From Mycobacterium kiyosense (GTDB lineage: Bacteria > Actinomycetota > Actinomycetes > Mycobacteriales > Mycobacteriaceae): a stretch of 64,000 bases of DNA. Positions 51,801 to 60,033 of this stretch are shown one piece after another. The position numbers and the translations under genes were made by a program. The stretch covers positions 806,001 to 870,000 of the forward strand of contig AP025179.1 of NCBI GenBank assembly GCA_021654635.1, given 5' to 3'. The notes below the pieces were generated by a model. That model saw only the letters and a program-made list of their open reading frames with translations, did no database searches and was not told the origin of the DNA. Positions within the stretch are counted from its first letter, which is position 1. The number at the start of each line of letters is the position of its first letter.

Positions 51801-51965
51801 GCGGCGGCCGGCCGGCTCTTCCGCCGTCCGGCGGGACTAGACGCGCACCAGGTGACTCTGCAGCTGCGCGCCGGTGATTTGGTGTTGCCTGCCCACGGTT
51901 GGGTAAGGTAGCGGGGTCATTTCGAGTCAAGCCAAAAAGCTGGTCCGGGTCAGATAGCGGAGTTC

Positions 51966-52067
51966 ATGGGTTCAGTAATCAAGAAGCGGCGCAAGCGTAT
52001 GTCGAAGAAGAAGCACCGCAAGCTGCTACGTCGCACCCGGGTGCAGCGCAGAAAACTCGGCAAGTAG
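51966..52067 (+). CDS. Ribosomal small-subunit protein bS22 (33 residues; COX24/AURKAIP1 type)
   Basis: A 33-residue, very basic protein beginning [15 protein letters not shown] and ending [12 protein letters not shown]; more than half of its residues are Lys or Arg. It matches recalled Rv0500B and the bS22 protein found in the M. smegmatis 30S subunit near the decoding centre, related to mitochondrial mS38. ATG 51966 to TAG 52065-52067. It is too short for most gene finders, but the sequence is almost invariant in actinobacteria. Confidence 0.93.
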
Positions 52068-52135
52068 GTCCTCGGCCGCCGGCGCCGTCACCGGTCCGTA
52101 ACGCCGTCGTCTCGCTCCGTGGCTAGGCTGTCGGG

Positions 52136-53257
52136 GTGGATTCGTCGGATAGCAAGGGTGGCGGTGACGCCGGCAGCGACAAGGTGCATTACCCCAAGGT
52201 CGTGCTGGTCACCGGCGCGTGCCGGTTCCTCGGGGGCTACCTGACCGCACGGCTGGTGCAGAACCCGTTGGTGAACCGTGTGATAGCGGTGGACGCGATC
52301 GCGCCGAGCAAGGACATGCTGCGCCGGATGGGCCGTGCCGAGTTTGTCCGCGCCGACATCCGTAACCCTTTTATCGCCAAGGTGATCCGAAACGGCGACG
52401 TCGACACCGTGGTGCATGCGGCGGCGGCCTCCTATGCGCCGCGCTCCGGTGGCAGTGCGGCGTTGAAGGAACTGAACGTGATGGGCGCGATGCAACTGTT
52501 CGCCGCCTGTCAGAAGGCGCCGTCGGTGCGCCGGGTGGTGCTGAAGTCGACCTCGGAGGTGTACGGGTCGAGTCCGCACGATCCGGTGATGTTCACCGAG
52601 GACAGCAGCAGCCGTCGGCCGTTCCGCGAGGGCTTCGCCAAGGACAGCCTCGACATCGAGGGGTACGTGCGTGGGCTGGGTCGGCGCCGGCCGGACATCG
52701 CGGTGACCATTCTGCGGTTAGCCAACATGATCGGTCCGGCGATGGACACCACGTTATCTCGTTATCTGGCAGGGCCTTTGGTGCCGACGATGTTCGGTCG
52801 TGATGCCCGGTTGCAGTTGCTGCACGAGCAGGATGCGCTGGGCGCCCTGGAGCGTGCGGCCATGGCGGGCCGGGCCGGCACGTTCAACATCGGCGCCGAC
52901 GGAATCATAATGCTGTCTCAAGCGATTCGTCGCGCCGGCCGAATTCCGTTGCCAGTACCCAGTTTTGGCGTGTGGGCTCTCGATTCGCTACGGCGGGCCA
53001 ACCGCTACACCGAGATCAACCGCGAGCAGTTCGCCTACCTGAGCTACGGCCGCGTGATGGACACCACGAGGATGCGCACCGAACTCGGCTACCAGCCGAA
53101 GTGGTCGACCGCGGAGGCCTTCGACGACTACGTCCGCGGCCGCGGCTTGACTCCCATAATCGACCCGCATCGGGTACGCTCCTGGGAGGGTCGTGCCGTA
53201 GCTGTGGCGCAGCGCTGGGGTAGCAGGAATCCCATTCCCTGGGTCGGGGTCAGATAG
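52136..53257 (+). CDS. galE2: GalE2-like NAD-dependent epimerase/dehydratase homologue, active site degenerate
   Basis: Extended SDR-like protein of 373 residues. The cofactor motif VLVTGACRFLGGYLTARL and DADI-type loop (FVRADIRNP) are present, as is STSEVYG. The catalytic YxxxK, expected about 30 residues later, reads F-A-K-D-S (GFAKDSLDIEGYV), so both the Tyr and the Lys are replaced and epimerase activity is unlikely. TAGGCT at 52124-52129 lies 6 bases before the GTG, so the mRNA is probably leaderless. It is followed by the acyltransferase after 15 bases. Confidence 0.87.
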   Translation: MDSSDSKGGGDAGSDKVHYPKVVLVTGACRFLGGYLTARLVQNPLVNRVIAVDAIAPSKDMLRRMGRAEFVRADIRNPFIAKVIRNGDVDTVVHAAAASYAPRSGGSAALKELNVMGAMQLFAACQKAPSVRRVVLKSTSEVYGSSPHDPVMFTEDSSSRRPFREGFAKDSLDIEGYVRGLGRRRPDIAVTILRLANMIGPAMDTTLSRYLAGPLVPTMFGRDARLQLLHEQDALGALERAAMAGRAGTFNIGADGIIMLSQAIRRAGRIPLPVPSFGVWALDSLRRANRYTEINREQFAYLSYGRVMDTTRMRTELGYQPKWSTAEAFDDYVRGRGLTPIIDPHRVRSWEGRAVAVAQRWGSRNPIPWVGVR

Positions 53258-53272
53258 GTTTGGATAGATAAC

Positions 53273-54343
53273 GTGGCGGGTGAGACCAGAGCGAATGTCA
53301 TTCCACTGCACAGCAATCGGGGGCGCGTAGCGGCGCGTCGCCGTGCTGGTAACCCGCGCTCGGATGCGTCCGGTCAGCACCCCTCATCCTTTGCCGATCC
53401 CAGCGGCCGGGCGACGGCCGAGGAGATCGCCTCCGTCGTCCGCGAAATCGACGAGCACCGCCGCGCCGCCGGTGGTTCAGCGACCAGTGAGGCGCCACTC
53501 AACGATGTTGCTCAGCGCGTCGCTGCGGTCGCCGGATTCCTGCGGCAGCGACTGACCGGCGACTACAACGTCGACGAATTCGGCTTCGACCCGCACTTCA
53601 ACGACGCGATCGTGCGGCCGTTGCTGAGGTTCTTCTTCAAGTCCTGGTTCCGGGTCGAGGTCAGCGGTGTCGAGAACATCCCGAGCGAGGGCGCGGCCTT
53701 GGTGGTCGCCAACCACGCCGGGGTGTTGCCGTTCGACGGCCTGATGCTGTCGGTCGCCGTGCACGACGAACACCCGGCCGAACGCGACCTGCGCCTGCTG
53801 GCCGCCGACATGGTGTTCGACCTGCCGGTGGTCGGTTCGACCGCGCGCAAAGCCGGCCACACCATGGCCTGTACCGCCGACGCGCACCGGCTGCTGGCCT
53901 CCGGTGAACTGACCGCGGTGTTTCCCGAGGGCTACAAGGGGCTGGGTAAGCGGTTCGAGGATCGCTACCGGCTGCAGCGGTTCGGCCGCGGCGGCTTCGT
54001 GTCGGCGGCGCTGCGCACCAAGGCGCCGATCGTGCCGTGCTCGATCATCGGATCCGAAGAGATCTACCCGATGCTCACCGACGTGAAGCTGCTGGCGCGG
54101 CTGTTCGGCCTGCCGTACTTCCCGGTGACGCCGCTGTTCCCGCTGGCCGGCCCCGCGGGGCTGGTGCCGCTGCCGTCGAAGTGGCGCATCGCGTTCGGCG
54201 AGCCGATCAACACCGCGGATTACCCGGCCAGCGATGCCGACGACCCGATGGTCACCTTCGAACTGACCGACCAGGTGCGCGAGACCATTCAGCAGACGCT
54301 GTACCGGCTGCTGGCGGGGCGTCGCAACATCTTCTTCGGCTAG
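53273..54343 (+). CDS. PlsC-like phospholipid/glycerol acyltransferase (Rv0502-like)
   Basis: A 356-residue protein with an acyltransferase domain in its C-terminal two thirds. The motif I region reads NHAGVLPFD, a His and Asp separated by six residues instead of the four of classical PlsC; motif III is AVFPEGYKGLGKRFEDRY and motif IV CSIIGSEEIYP. The N-terminal 110 residues are charged and disordered. It is likely membrane-associated and transfers acyl groups to a glycerol-type or other lipid acceptor; the acceptor is unknown. The gene order with galE2 is conserved in mycobacteria. Confidence 0.86.
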   Translation: MAGETRANVIPLHSNRGRVAARRRAGNPRSDASGQHPSSFADPSGRATAEEIASVVREIDEHRRAAGGSATSEAPLNDVAQRVAAVAGFLRQRLTGDYNVDEFGFDPHFNDAIVRPLLRFFFKSWFRVEVSGVENIPSEGAALVVANHAGVLPFDGLMLSVAVHDEHPAERDLRLLAADMVFDLPVVGSTARKAGHTMACTADAHRLLASGELTAVFPEGYKGLGKRFEDRYRLQRFGRGGFVSAALRTKAPIVPCSIIGSEEIYPMLTDVKLLARLFGLPYFPVTPLFPLAGPAGLVPLPSKWRIAFGEPINTADYPASDADDPMVTFELTDQVRETIQQTLYRLLAGRRNIFFG

Positions 54344-54360
54344 GTCGGGTTCTCGGCGGC

Positions 54361-54660
54361 TTCGGTGATGAAGCTGCAGCGTCGGTTGTGGACGTGTGGC
54401 GTTTGACTGTGACGCTGTGGCGTTGAGTGTGAAGCTACGGCGTTGAGTGTGAAGCTACGGCGTTCGAGGTGTACACAGGGCGCGATTTCCGGGGATTTTG
54501 CGCCAAGGCTTCACACCGGACGCCCAGGCTTCACACCGGACGCCCTGGCTTCACACCGGACGCCGTAGCTTCACACCCTTGGCTGCACCCGCGACGCCCA
54601 GGCCGCACACCCGCCCAGGCCGCTACACCCGCAGCGCCCAGACCTCACCGTAACGGCCCT
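54361..54660. repeat. Array of 20-bp-period repeats in two opposed blocks
   Basis: The left block holds two exact 20-base copies (54421-54440, 54441-54460) of CGTTGAGTGTGAAGCTACGG and degenerate copies before them. The right block has the unit GGCTTCACACCGGACGCC repeated at exactly 20-base spacing (from 54507, 54527 and 54547), then a variant CCGTAGCTTCACACCC and decayed copies to about 54660. The 14-mer GTGTGAAGCTACGG (54427-54440, 54447-54460) is the exact reverse complement of CCGTAGCTTCACAC (54563-54576), so the blocks can pair. No gene is present in 54344-54718. Confidence 0.85.
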
Positions 54661-54672
54661 TAGCAACGTAAA

Positions 54673-54702
54673 AACGCCGCCGCGCTCAACCGCGGCGGCG
54701 TT
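54673..54702 (-). terminator. Intrinsic terminator of cmaA2
   Basis: A perfect 12-bp stem, AACGCCGCCGCG with CGCGGCGGCGTT, encloses a 6-base loop. On the minus strand it is followed directly by a run of T (five A at 54670-54674 on plus), a canonical intrinsic terminator 17 bases after the cmaA2 stop. Confidence 0.85.
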
Positions 54703-54718
54703 CTTCGAACGTCGGGGT

Positions 54719-55645
54719 TTACTTGACCAGCGTGAACTGGCAGACGTTGGTGTAGCCGTCCCGGAACAGGTCCGAGCAGCCGGTCAGGTAGCGCTGCCAG
54801 ATGTCGTACATCTCCTGGCCCTTGAGCTCGATGGCCTTTTCCTTGTGCTCTTCGAGCTTCTCGGCCCAGGCGTTCAAGGTCGGCACGTAGTTCTTGCCGA
54901 TGAAGTGATGGCGCTCGATCTTGAAGCCGGCCTCGGTGGAGTAGCGGTCGACCTGCTCGACCTGCGGCAACTTACCGCCGGGGTAGATCTCCTTCAAGAT
55001 GAAACTGATGAAGCGCAGCAGGCTCATCGTGGTCTTCAGGCCCATCTTCTTGCCCTCTTCGGCGGTGGGCACCACGATGGTGTGCAGCAAAAAGCGGCCG
55101 TCGTCGGGTAGCAGGCTGTAGTACTTCTTGAAGAAGGTGGCGTAGCGCTCGTATCCGGCGTCACCAGCACCGTCGGCGAAGTGCTCGAACGCGCCGAGCG
55201 ACACGATCCGGTCCACCGGCTCGTCGAACTCCTCCCAGCCCTGCAAGCGCACCTCTTTGCGGCGGGGGCTGTCCATCTCAGCGAACTTTGCTTCGCAGTG
55301 GGCGACCTGGTTCTCGCTCAGCGTCAAACCGATGACGTTGACGTCGTAGTACTCGACGGCGTGCCGCATGGTCGAACCCCAGCCGCTGCCGATGTCGAGC
55401 AGCGTCATCCCCGGTTCGAGGTTCAGCTTGTCCAGCGCCAGCTTGCGCTTGGCGAACTGCGCCTCTTCGAGCGTCTTGGTCTGCGGCTGATCGATGTTCG
55501 GATTCTCATCGAAGTACGCGCAGCTATAGGTCATCGACGGGTCGAGCCACAGCTTGAAAAACTCGTTGGAACGGTCGTAGTGCGACTGCACGGCCTCTAC
55601 CGGCGGCTTCAGCTGGGTGCCGCCCGGGTTGCTCTCTGATGTCAT
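54719..55645 (-). CDS. cmaA2: Cyclopropane mycolic acid synthase CmaA2
   Basis: SAM-dependent enzyme that makes the trans cyclopropane ring of mycolates. 308 residues; SAM site [37 protein letters not shown] with the insertion typical of CmaA2, and the ending [19 protein letters not shown]. It carries the [20 protein letters not shown] insert that separates it from PcaA and UmaA. It lies 23 bases downstream of the HadA-like gene and ends in a strong terminator. Confidence 0.95.
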   Translation of the reverse strand: MTSESNPGGTQLKPPVEAVQSHYDRSNEFFKLWLDPSMTYSCAYFDENPNIDQPQTKTLEEAQFAKRKLALDKLNLEPGMTLLDIGSGWGSTMRHAVEYYDVNVIGLTLSENQVAHCEAKFAEMDSPRRKEVRLQGWEEFDEPVDRIVSLGAFEHFADGAGDAGYERYATFFKKYYSLLPDDGRFLLHTIVVPTAEEGKKMGLKTTMSLLRFISFILKEIYPGGKLPQVEQVDRYSTEAGFKIERHHFIGKNYVPTLNAWAEKLEEHKEKAIELKGQEMYDIWQRYLTGCSDLFRDGYTNVCQFTLVK

Positions 55646-55668
55646 AAAAGTGACGCTACCTGCCGATA

Positions 55669-56169
55669 TCAGATGGATGCAATTGCGGCCACGGTCGCCT
55701 CGGCATCGGCATCGTGGCGGGCTGCCTCGCCCAGCATGGTGACGATGCTGGTGACTACCGGGTTGCCTTCGCCGTCTGTCACTTCGCTTCGGATTTCGGC
55801 CAGCACGGTCCCGTGCGACTGGATCACCGAGTCCAGATAAGTGTCGAAGTGCAGCTTGTCGCCGACCATGATCGGCCGGTGGAACAGGAACTTCTGGTCC
55901 CGGTGCATCACCCGGGCGATGTTGATGGGGATGCTGAACTTGGTGAAGATCTCCAACTGCACGCGGCGTCCCGCGATGGCCAGGAACGTCAACGGCGCGA
56001 CGACCGCGGGGTATCCGGCCTCCGCGGCAGCCGCTTCGTCGTAGTGGAGCGGATTGTCGTCCTGGACGGACTGCGCGAACTCCCGGATCTTCTCCCGTCC
56101 GACCAGGAAGTAGTCCTCCTGCCGGTAGTGCTTACCGATGATGCCTTCGGCGCCCTGAGGAACTGTCAT
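55669..56169 (-). CDS. HadA/HadC-like hotdog dehydratase subunit (Rv0504c-like)
   Basis: A 166-residue MaoC-N-type hotdog protein like the HadA and HadC substrate-binding subunits of the mycolic-acid 3-hydroxyacyl-ACP dehydratase. Marks are [32 protein letters not shown] and [19 protein letters not shown]. Such subunits lack the catalytic Asp/His of HadB and need a partner, which is not in this window. The gene lies between the serB-like gene and cmaA2, which supports a role in mycolate or fatty-acyl elongation. Confidence 0.88.
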   Translation of the reverse strand: MTVPQGAEGIIGKHYRQEDYFLVGREKIREFAQSVQDDNPLHYDEAAAAEAGYPAVVAPLTFLAIAGRRVQLEIFTKFSIPINIARVMHRDQKFLFHRPIMVGDKLHFDTYLDSVIQSHGTVLAEIRSEVTDGEGNPVVTSIVTMLGEAARHDADAEATVAAIASI

Positions 56170-56212
56170 GCCCGCCGCTTTCCCCTCGAATCGTTGCTAG
56201 CGGCGCAGCTTA

Positions 56213-57115
56213 TCAGCGTGATTGACGTCGGGAGGCCAGCGCCGCCAGCGCGCCGCCCGCGGCTCCCAGCGCCAATGCCGACGGGACGCCGATTCGGGCG
56301 GCCTTTCGGGCGGTACGGAAATCGCGGATCTCCCAGCCGCGCTCGCGGGCCAGGCTGCGCAGCCGGGCGTCGGGATTGATCGCCACCGCGGTGCCCACCA
56401 GCGACAACATCGGGACGTCGTTGTAGCTGTCGGAGTACGCGGTGCAGCGCTTGAGGTTCAGTCCCTCCCTGATGGCCAGGGAGCGCACCGCGTGCGCCTT
56501 ACCCGGGCCGTGCAGGATGTCGCCCACCAACCGGCCGGTGAAGACGCCGTCGACGGATTCGGCGACCGAGCCCAGGGCGCCGGTCAGGCCCAGCCGGCGG
56601 GCGATCGTCGCCGCCAGCTCGTAGGGTGTCGCGGTGATCAACCACACCTGCTGGCCGGCGTCGAGGTGCATCTGGGTGAGTTCGCGGGTGCCCGGCCAGA
56701 TCTTGTCCGCGATGATCTCGTCGTAGATCTCCTCGCCGAGGCGTACCAGCTCGTCGACCGACCGTCCTTCGATGAAGGCCAGCGCCTTGCGCCGGCCGGC
56801 GGCAACGTCGTCGGAGTTCTCCCTGCCCAGAATCTGAAACTTGGCCTGCGCGTAGATGAACCCGAGCACATCGCGGTAGGTGAAATAGTCGCGTGCGGCC
56901 AGCCCGCGGCCGAAGTGCACCGCCGACGAACCCTGCACCAGGGTGTTGTCCACGTCGAAGAACGCCGCGGCGGTCAGGTCCACCGGCGGCGGCGGCCGAT
57001 CGTCGGCGGAGTCGGCGGCATGCAGGTCGTCGAGGGCGCGTTCGGCGCTGGCGTTGGCCGCTACCGCCTCCAGGTCGATACGACCGGTGCGGTCCACGGG
57101 GTCGGAGGAAGTCAT
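56213..57115 (-). CDS. serB1: HAD-family phosphatase (SerB1-like)
   Basis: A 300-residue HAD-superfamily IB protein annotated in M. tuberculosis as phosphoserine phosphatase SerB1; the true substrate is not sure. Motif I is [11 protein letters not shown] with nucleophile Asp54 and Asp56; motif II is LITATPYE, motif III Lys in GPGKAHAV and motif [13 protein letters not shown]. The C-terminus ends with a hydrophobic segment [18 protein letters not shown], so it may be membrane-tethered. ATG 57115 follows GGGAGG at 8 bases; longer frames upstream lack support. Confidence 0.85.
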   Translation of the reverse strand: MTSSDPVDRTGRIDLEAVAANASAERALDDLHAADSADDRPPPPVDLTAAAFFDVDNTLVQGSSAVHFGRGLAARDYFTYRDVLGFIYAQAKFQILGRENSDDVAAGRRKALAFIEGRSVDELVRLGEEIYDEIIADKIWPGTRELTQMHLDAGQQVWLITATPYELAATIARRLGLTGALGSVAESVDGVFTGRLVGDILHGPGKAHAVRSLAIREGLNLKRCTAYSDSYNDVPMLSLVGTAVAINPDARLRSLARERGWEIRDFRTARKAARIGVPSALALGAAGGALAALASRRQSR

Positions 57116-57247
57116 CGCCAAACCTCCCAATTCGCTGTCTAGCCCGGTACCCGGTCCCGTGCCTGGCACCAACCCTATCCGGCCTCGCCGCCAACGGGAT
57201 TCGGTTGTCGGCATCGGGCGGCGCCGGCCGCCGGAGGTGCCACACTG

Positions 57248-57556
57248 GTGGCCATGACCCCGTCCCCGACTCGCCCCCGAGTGGAGTTGCTGACGCGTGC
57301 CGGGTGCGCGATCTGCCTGCGCATTCACGCCCAGTTGACCGAGCTGGCCGACGAACTGGATTTCGACCTGTCCAGCACCGACGTCGACGTCGCCGCGCTG
57401 GACGGAAACCCCGGGCTGCGGGCCGAATACGGGGACCGGCTGCCGGTGGTGCTGCTCGACGGCCGTGAGCACAGCTACTGGGAGGTCGACGAACCGCGGT
57501 TGCGTGCGGATCTGGCGGCACGGGGAACGTCGCGGACCGTCGGCGATATTTGGTAG
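57248..57556 (+). CDS. Glutaredoxin-like protein (Rv0508-like, DUF836)
   Basis: A small thioredoxin-fold protein of about 102 residues with the redox motif [12 protein letters not shown] (C-x2-C), a beta strand [10 protein letters not shown] and the cis-Pro loop RLPVVLLDG. It probably reduces disulfides in the cytosol. GTG 57248 follows GGAGG at 10 bases; ATG 57254 is possible. In recalled M. tuberculosis order, mmpS2 and mmpL2 lie between serB1 and this gene; here the two are directly divergent. Confidence 0.82.
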   Translation: MAMTPSPTRPRVELLTRAGCAICLRIHAQLTELADELDFDLSSTDVDVAALDGNPGLRAEYGDRLPVVLLDGREHSYWEVDEPRLRADLAARGTSRTVGDIW

Positions 57557-57586
57557 CCCACCTCAGAACCGACTACCGTGGACAAA

Positions 57587-57614
57587 GTTCACTTTCCGAC
57601 GTTCACTTTCCGAC
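57587..57614 (+). repeat. 14-bp tandem direct repeat in the hemA leader
   Basis: GTTCACTTTCCGAC occurs twice back to back (57587-57600 and 57601-57614), 31 bases before the hemA GTG. The position, between a likely promoter and the start codon, suggests a regulator site or 5' leader element; nothing known was recognised. Confidence 0.8.
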
Positions 57615-57645
57615 GCTGTAAGGGAGCGGGCCAGGTGATGCTGCC

Positions 57646-59040
57646 GTGAGCATCCTGCTCTTCGGGGTTTCGCACCGCAGTGCGCCGGTTTCCGTCCTGG
57701 AACAACTCAGCATCGACGAGTCCGATCAGGTCAAGATCGTCGACCAGATGCTGCAATCCCCCCTGGTCACCGAGGCCATGCTGCTCTCGACCTGCAACCG
57801 CGTCGAGGTGTACGCCGTGGTGGACGCCTTCCACGGCGGGCTTTCGGTGATCGGGCAGGCGCTGGCCGAATTCTCCGGCATGTCGATGGGTGACCTGACC
57901 AAGCACGCCTACGTCCGCTACAGCGAGGCCGCCGTCGAGCATCTGTTCGCGGTGGCCAGCGGGCTGGATTCGGCGGTGGTCGGCGAGCAGCAGGTGCTCG
58001 GTCAGGTCCGCCGCGCCTACGCCGCCGCCGAGGCCAACAGTGCCGTCGGCCGGGTGCTGCACGAGCTGGCCCAGCGGGCACTGTCGGTGGGCAAGCGGGT
58101 GCATTCCGAAACCGCGATCGACGCCGCCGGCGCCTCGGTGGTGTCGGTGGCCCTGGGCATCGCCGAATCCAAGCTGGGCACCCTGCGGGGCAAGACCGCG
58201 GTGGTGGTCGGGGCGGGCGCGATGGGTGCGCTCGCCGTCGCCCACCTGACCCGCGCCGGCATCGGTCGGGTCCACGTGCTGAACCGTTCGCCGAACCGGG
58301 CGCAGCGGCTGGCCGCGCGGGTGGCCGAGTCGGGGGTGCCGGCCACCGCGTCGAGCCTGGACGGGCTGCCCGCGGCGCTCGCCGACGCCGACCTGGTGGT
58401 GAGCAGCACCGGGGCGGTCAGCCCGGTGGTGTCGTTGGCCGACGTGCATCACGCGCTGACCGCCACCCGCCGCGACGAGGCCGTCAACCCCCTGGTCATC
58501 TGCGATCTCGGGATGCCCCGCGACGTCGACCCCGCGGTGGCCGGCCTGCCCGGCGTCCTGGTCGTCGACGTCGACCGGGTGCAACACGAGCCGTCCGCGC
58601 ACGCGGCGGCCGCCGACGTGGACGCCGCCCGCGGCATCGTGGCTGCCGAGGTTGCCGCCTACTTGGTCGGGCAGCGGATGGCCGAGGTCACCCCGACCGT
58701 CACCGCGCTGCGCCAACGAGCCGCCGACGTGGTGGAGGCGGAGCTGCTGCGCCTGGACAACCGGCTGCCAGGGCTGGACAGCTCCGAACGCGACGAGGTG
58801 GCCCGCACGGTACGGCGGGTGGTCGACAAGCTGCTGCACGCGCCCACGGTGCGCATCAAGCAGCTCGCCAGCGCGCCCGGGGGTGACAGCTACGCCGAGG
58901 CGCTACGCGAACTCTTCGAACTGGACCAGACGGCGGTCGACGCTGTCGCTGCCGGCGAATTGCCAGTCATGCCAAGCAGTTTCAGCTTTTCCGAGCAAGA
59001 TCCCGAGCAATCCGCCCCGCAACGTTCGACCGAGTCCTGA
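57646..59040 (+). CDS. hemA: Glutamyl-tRNA reductase
   Basis: First enzyme of the C5 haem pathway, reducing Glu-tRNA to glutamate-1-semialdehyde. 464 residues; the thioester Cys50 lies in [11 protein letters not shown], the catalytic domain has [20 protein letters not shown], the NADPH domain has [13 protein letters not shown] and the C-terminus is the dimerisation helix. The GTG at 57646 fits the family length. It heads the hemA-hemC-hemD-hemB operon. Confidence 0.96.
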   Translation: MSILLFGVSHRSAPVSVLEQLSIDESDQVKIVDQMLQSPLVTEAMLLSTCNRVEVYAVVDAFHGGLSVIGQALAEFSGMSMGDLTKHAYVRYSEAAVEHLFAVASGLDSAVVGEQQVLGQVRRAYAAAEANSAVGRVLHELAQRALSVGKRVHSETAIDAAGASVVSVALGIAESKLGTLRGKTAVVVGAGAMGALAVAHLTRAGIGRVHVLNRSPNRAQRLAARVAESGVPATASSLDGLPAALADADLVVSSTGAVSPVVSLADVHHALTATRRDEAVNPLVICDLGMPRDVDPAVAGLPGVLVVDVDRVQHEPSAHAAAADVDAARGIVAAEVAAYLVGQRMAEVTPTVTALRQRAADVVEAELLRLDNRLPGLDSSERDEVARTVRRVVDKLLHAPTVRIKQLASAPGGDSYAEALRELFELDQTAVDAVAAGELPVMPSSFSFSEQDPEQSAPQRSTES

Positions 59041-59049
59041 TTGGCGCAT

Positions 59050-59997
59050 GTGATCCGGATAGGCACTCGTGGCAGCCTGCTGGCCACCACCCAGGCCGCG
59101 ACCGTCAGAGACGCGTTGATCGCCAACGGCCATCCCGCGGAACTGGTGACGATCAGCACCGTCGGCGACCAGTCGTCGGCGCCGATCGAAACGCTCGGGG
59201 TCGGGGTGTTCACCACCGCGCTGCGCGAGGCCATGCAGGACGGCCGCGTCGATGTGGCCGTGCACTCGCACAAGGATTTGCCGACCGCCGACGACCCCCG
59301 GTTCACCATCGCGGCGATACCGCGGCGCAACGACCCACGGGACGCGCTGGTGGCCCGCGACGGGTTGGTGCTCGGGGAGTTGCCCGCGGGTTCGCTGGTG
59401 GGCACGTCCTCCCCGCGGCGGGCGGCACAGCTTAGAGCACTGGGTCTCGGTTTGGAAATCCGCCCCCTAAGAGGCAACCTAGATACCAGGTTGAACAGGG
59501 TAAGCAGTGGTGATCTTGACGCCGTCGTGGTGGCTCGGGCCGGTCTGGCCCGGATAGGCCGTCTCGACGACGTCACCGAGACGTTGGAGCCGGTGCAGAT
59601 GTTGCCAGCGCCTGCTCAGGGCGCGCTCGCCGTCGAATGCCGGGCCGGCGACAGCAGCCTGGTCGCGGTGTTGGCGGAGTTGGACGATGCCGACTCCCGC
59701 GCGGCGGTCACCGCGGAGCGAGCTCTGCTCGCCGAATTGGAGGCGGGTTGCTCCGCACCGGTGGGCGCGATCGCCGAAGTGGTCGAGTCCATCGACGAGG
59801 AGGGGCGGGTCTTCGAGGAGTTGTCGCTGCGCGGCTGCGTGGCGGCGCTGGACGGCTCGGATGTGATCCGTGCGTCGGGCATCGGCAGCACCGATCGGGC
59901 CCGGGAGCTGGGACTCTCGGTTGCCGCGGAGTTGTTCGAGCTAGGCGCCAGAGAGCTGATGACCGGAGCGCGGGAAGACCCCGCGCAACGAAACTGA
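59050..59997 (+). CDS. hemC: Porphobilinogen deaminase (hydroxymethylbilane synthase)
   Basis: Polymerises four porphobilinogen units to hydroxymethylbilane. 315 residues from GTG 59050 ([15 protein letters not shown]); a TTG at 59041, just after the hemA stop, would add three residues. The catalytic Asp is in [10 protein letters not shown], substrate-binding Arg residues in [12 protein letters not shown] and [11 protein letters not shown], and the dipyrromethane cofactor Cys234 in [10 protein letters not shown]. Confidence 0.95.
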   Translation: MIRIGTRGSLLATTQAATVRDALIANGHPAELVTISTVGDQSSAPIETLGVGVFTTALREAMQDGRVDVAVHSHKDLPTADDPRFTIAAIPRRNDPRDALVARDGLVLGELPAGSLVGTSSPRRAAQLRALGLGLEIRPLRGNLDTRLNRVSSGDLDAVVVARAGLARIGRLDDVTETLEPVQMLPAPAQGALAVECRAGDSSLVAVLAELDDADSRAAVTAERALLAELEAGCSAPVGAIAEVVESIDEEGRVFEELSLRGCVAALDGSDVIRASGIGSTDRARELGLSVAAELFELGARELMTGAREDPAQRN

Positions 59998-60033
59998 GTG
60001 GGATTCGAAAAAGGAAACGTGGGAGCGACAACG

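Noticed and set aside
54361..54660. CRISPR array
   Set aside because: The repeats have no spacers of constant length, occur in both orientations and lack neighbouring cas genes.
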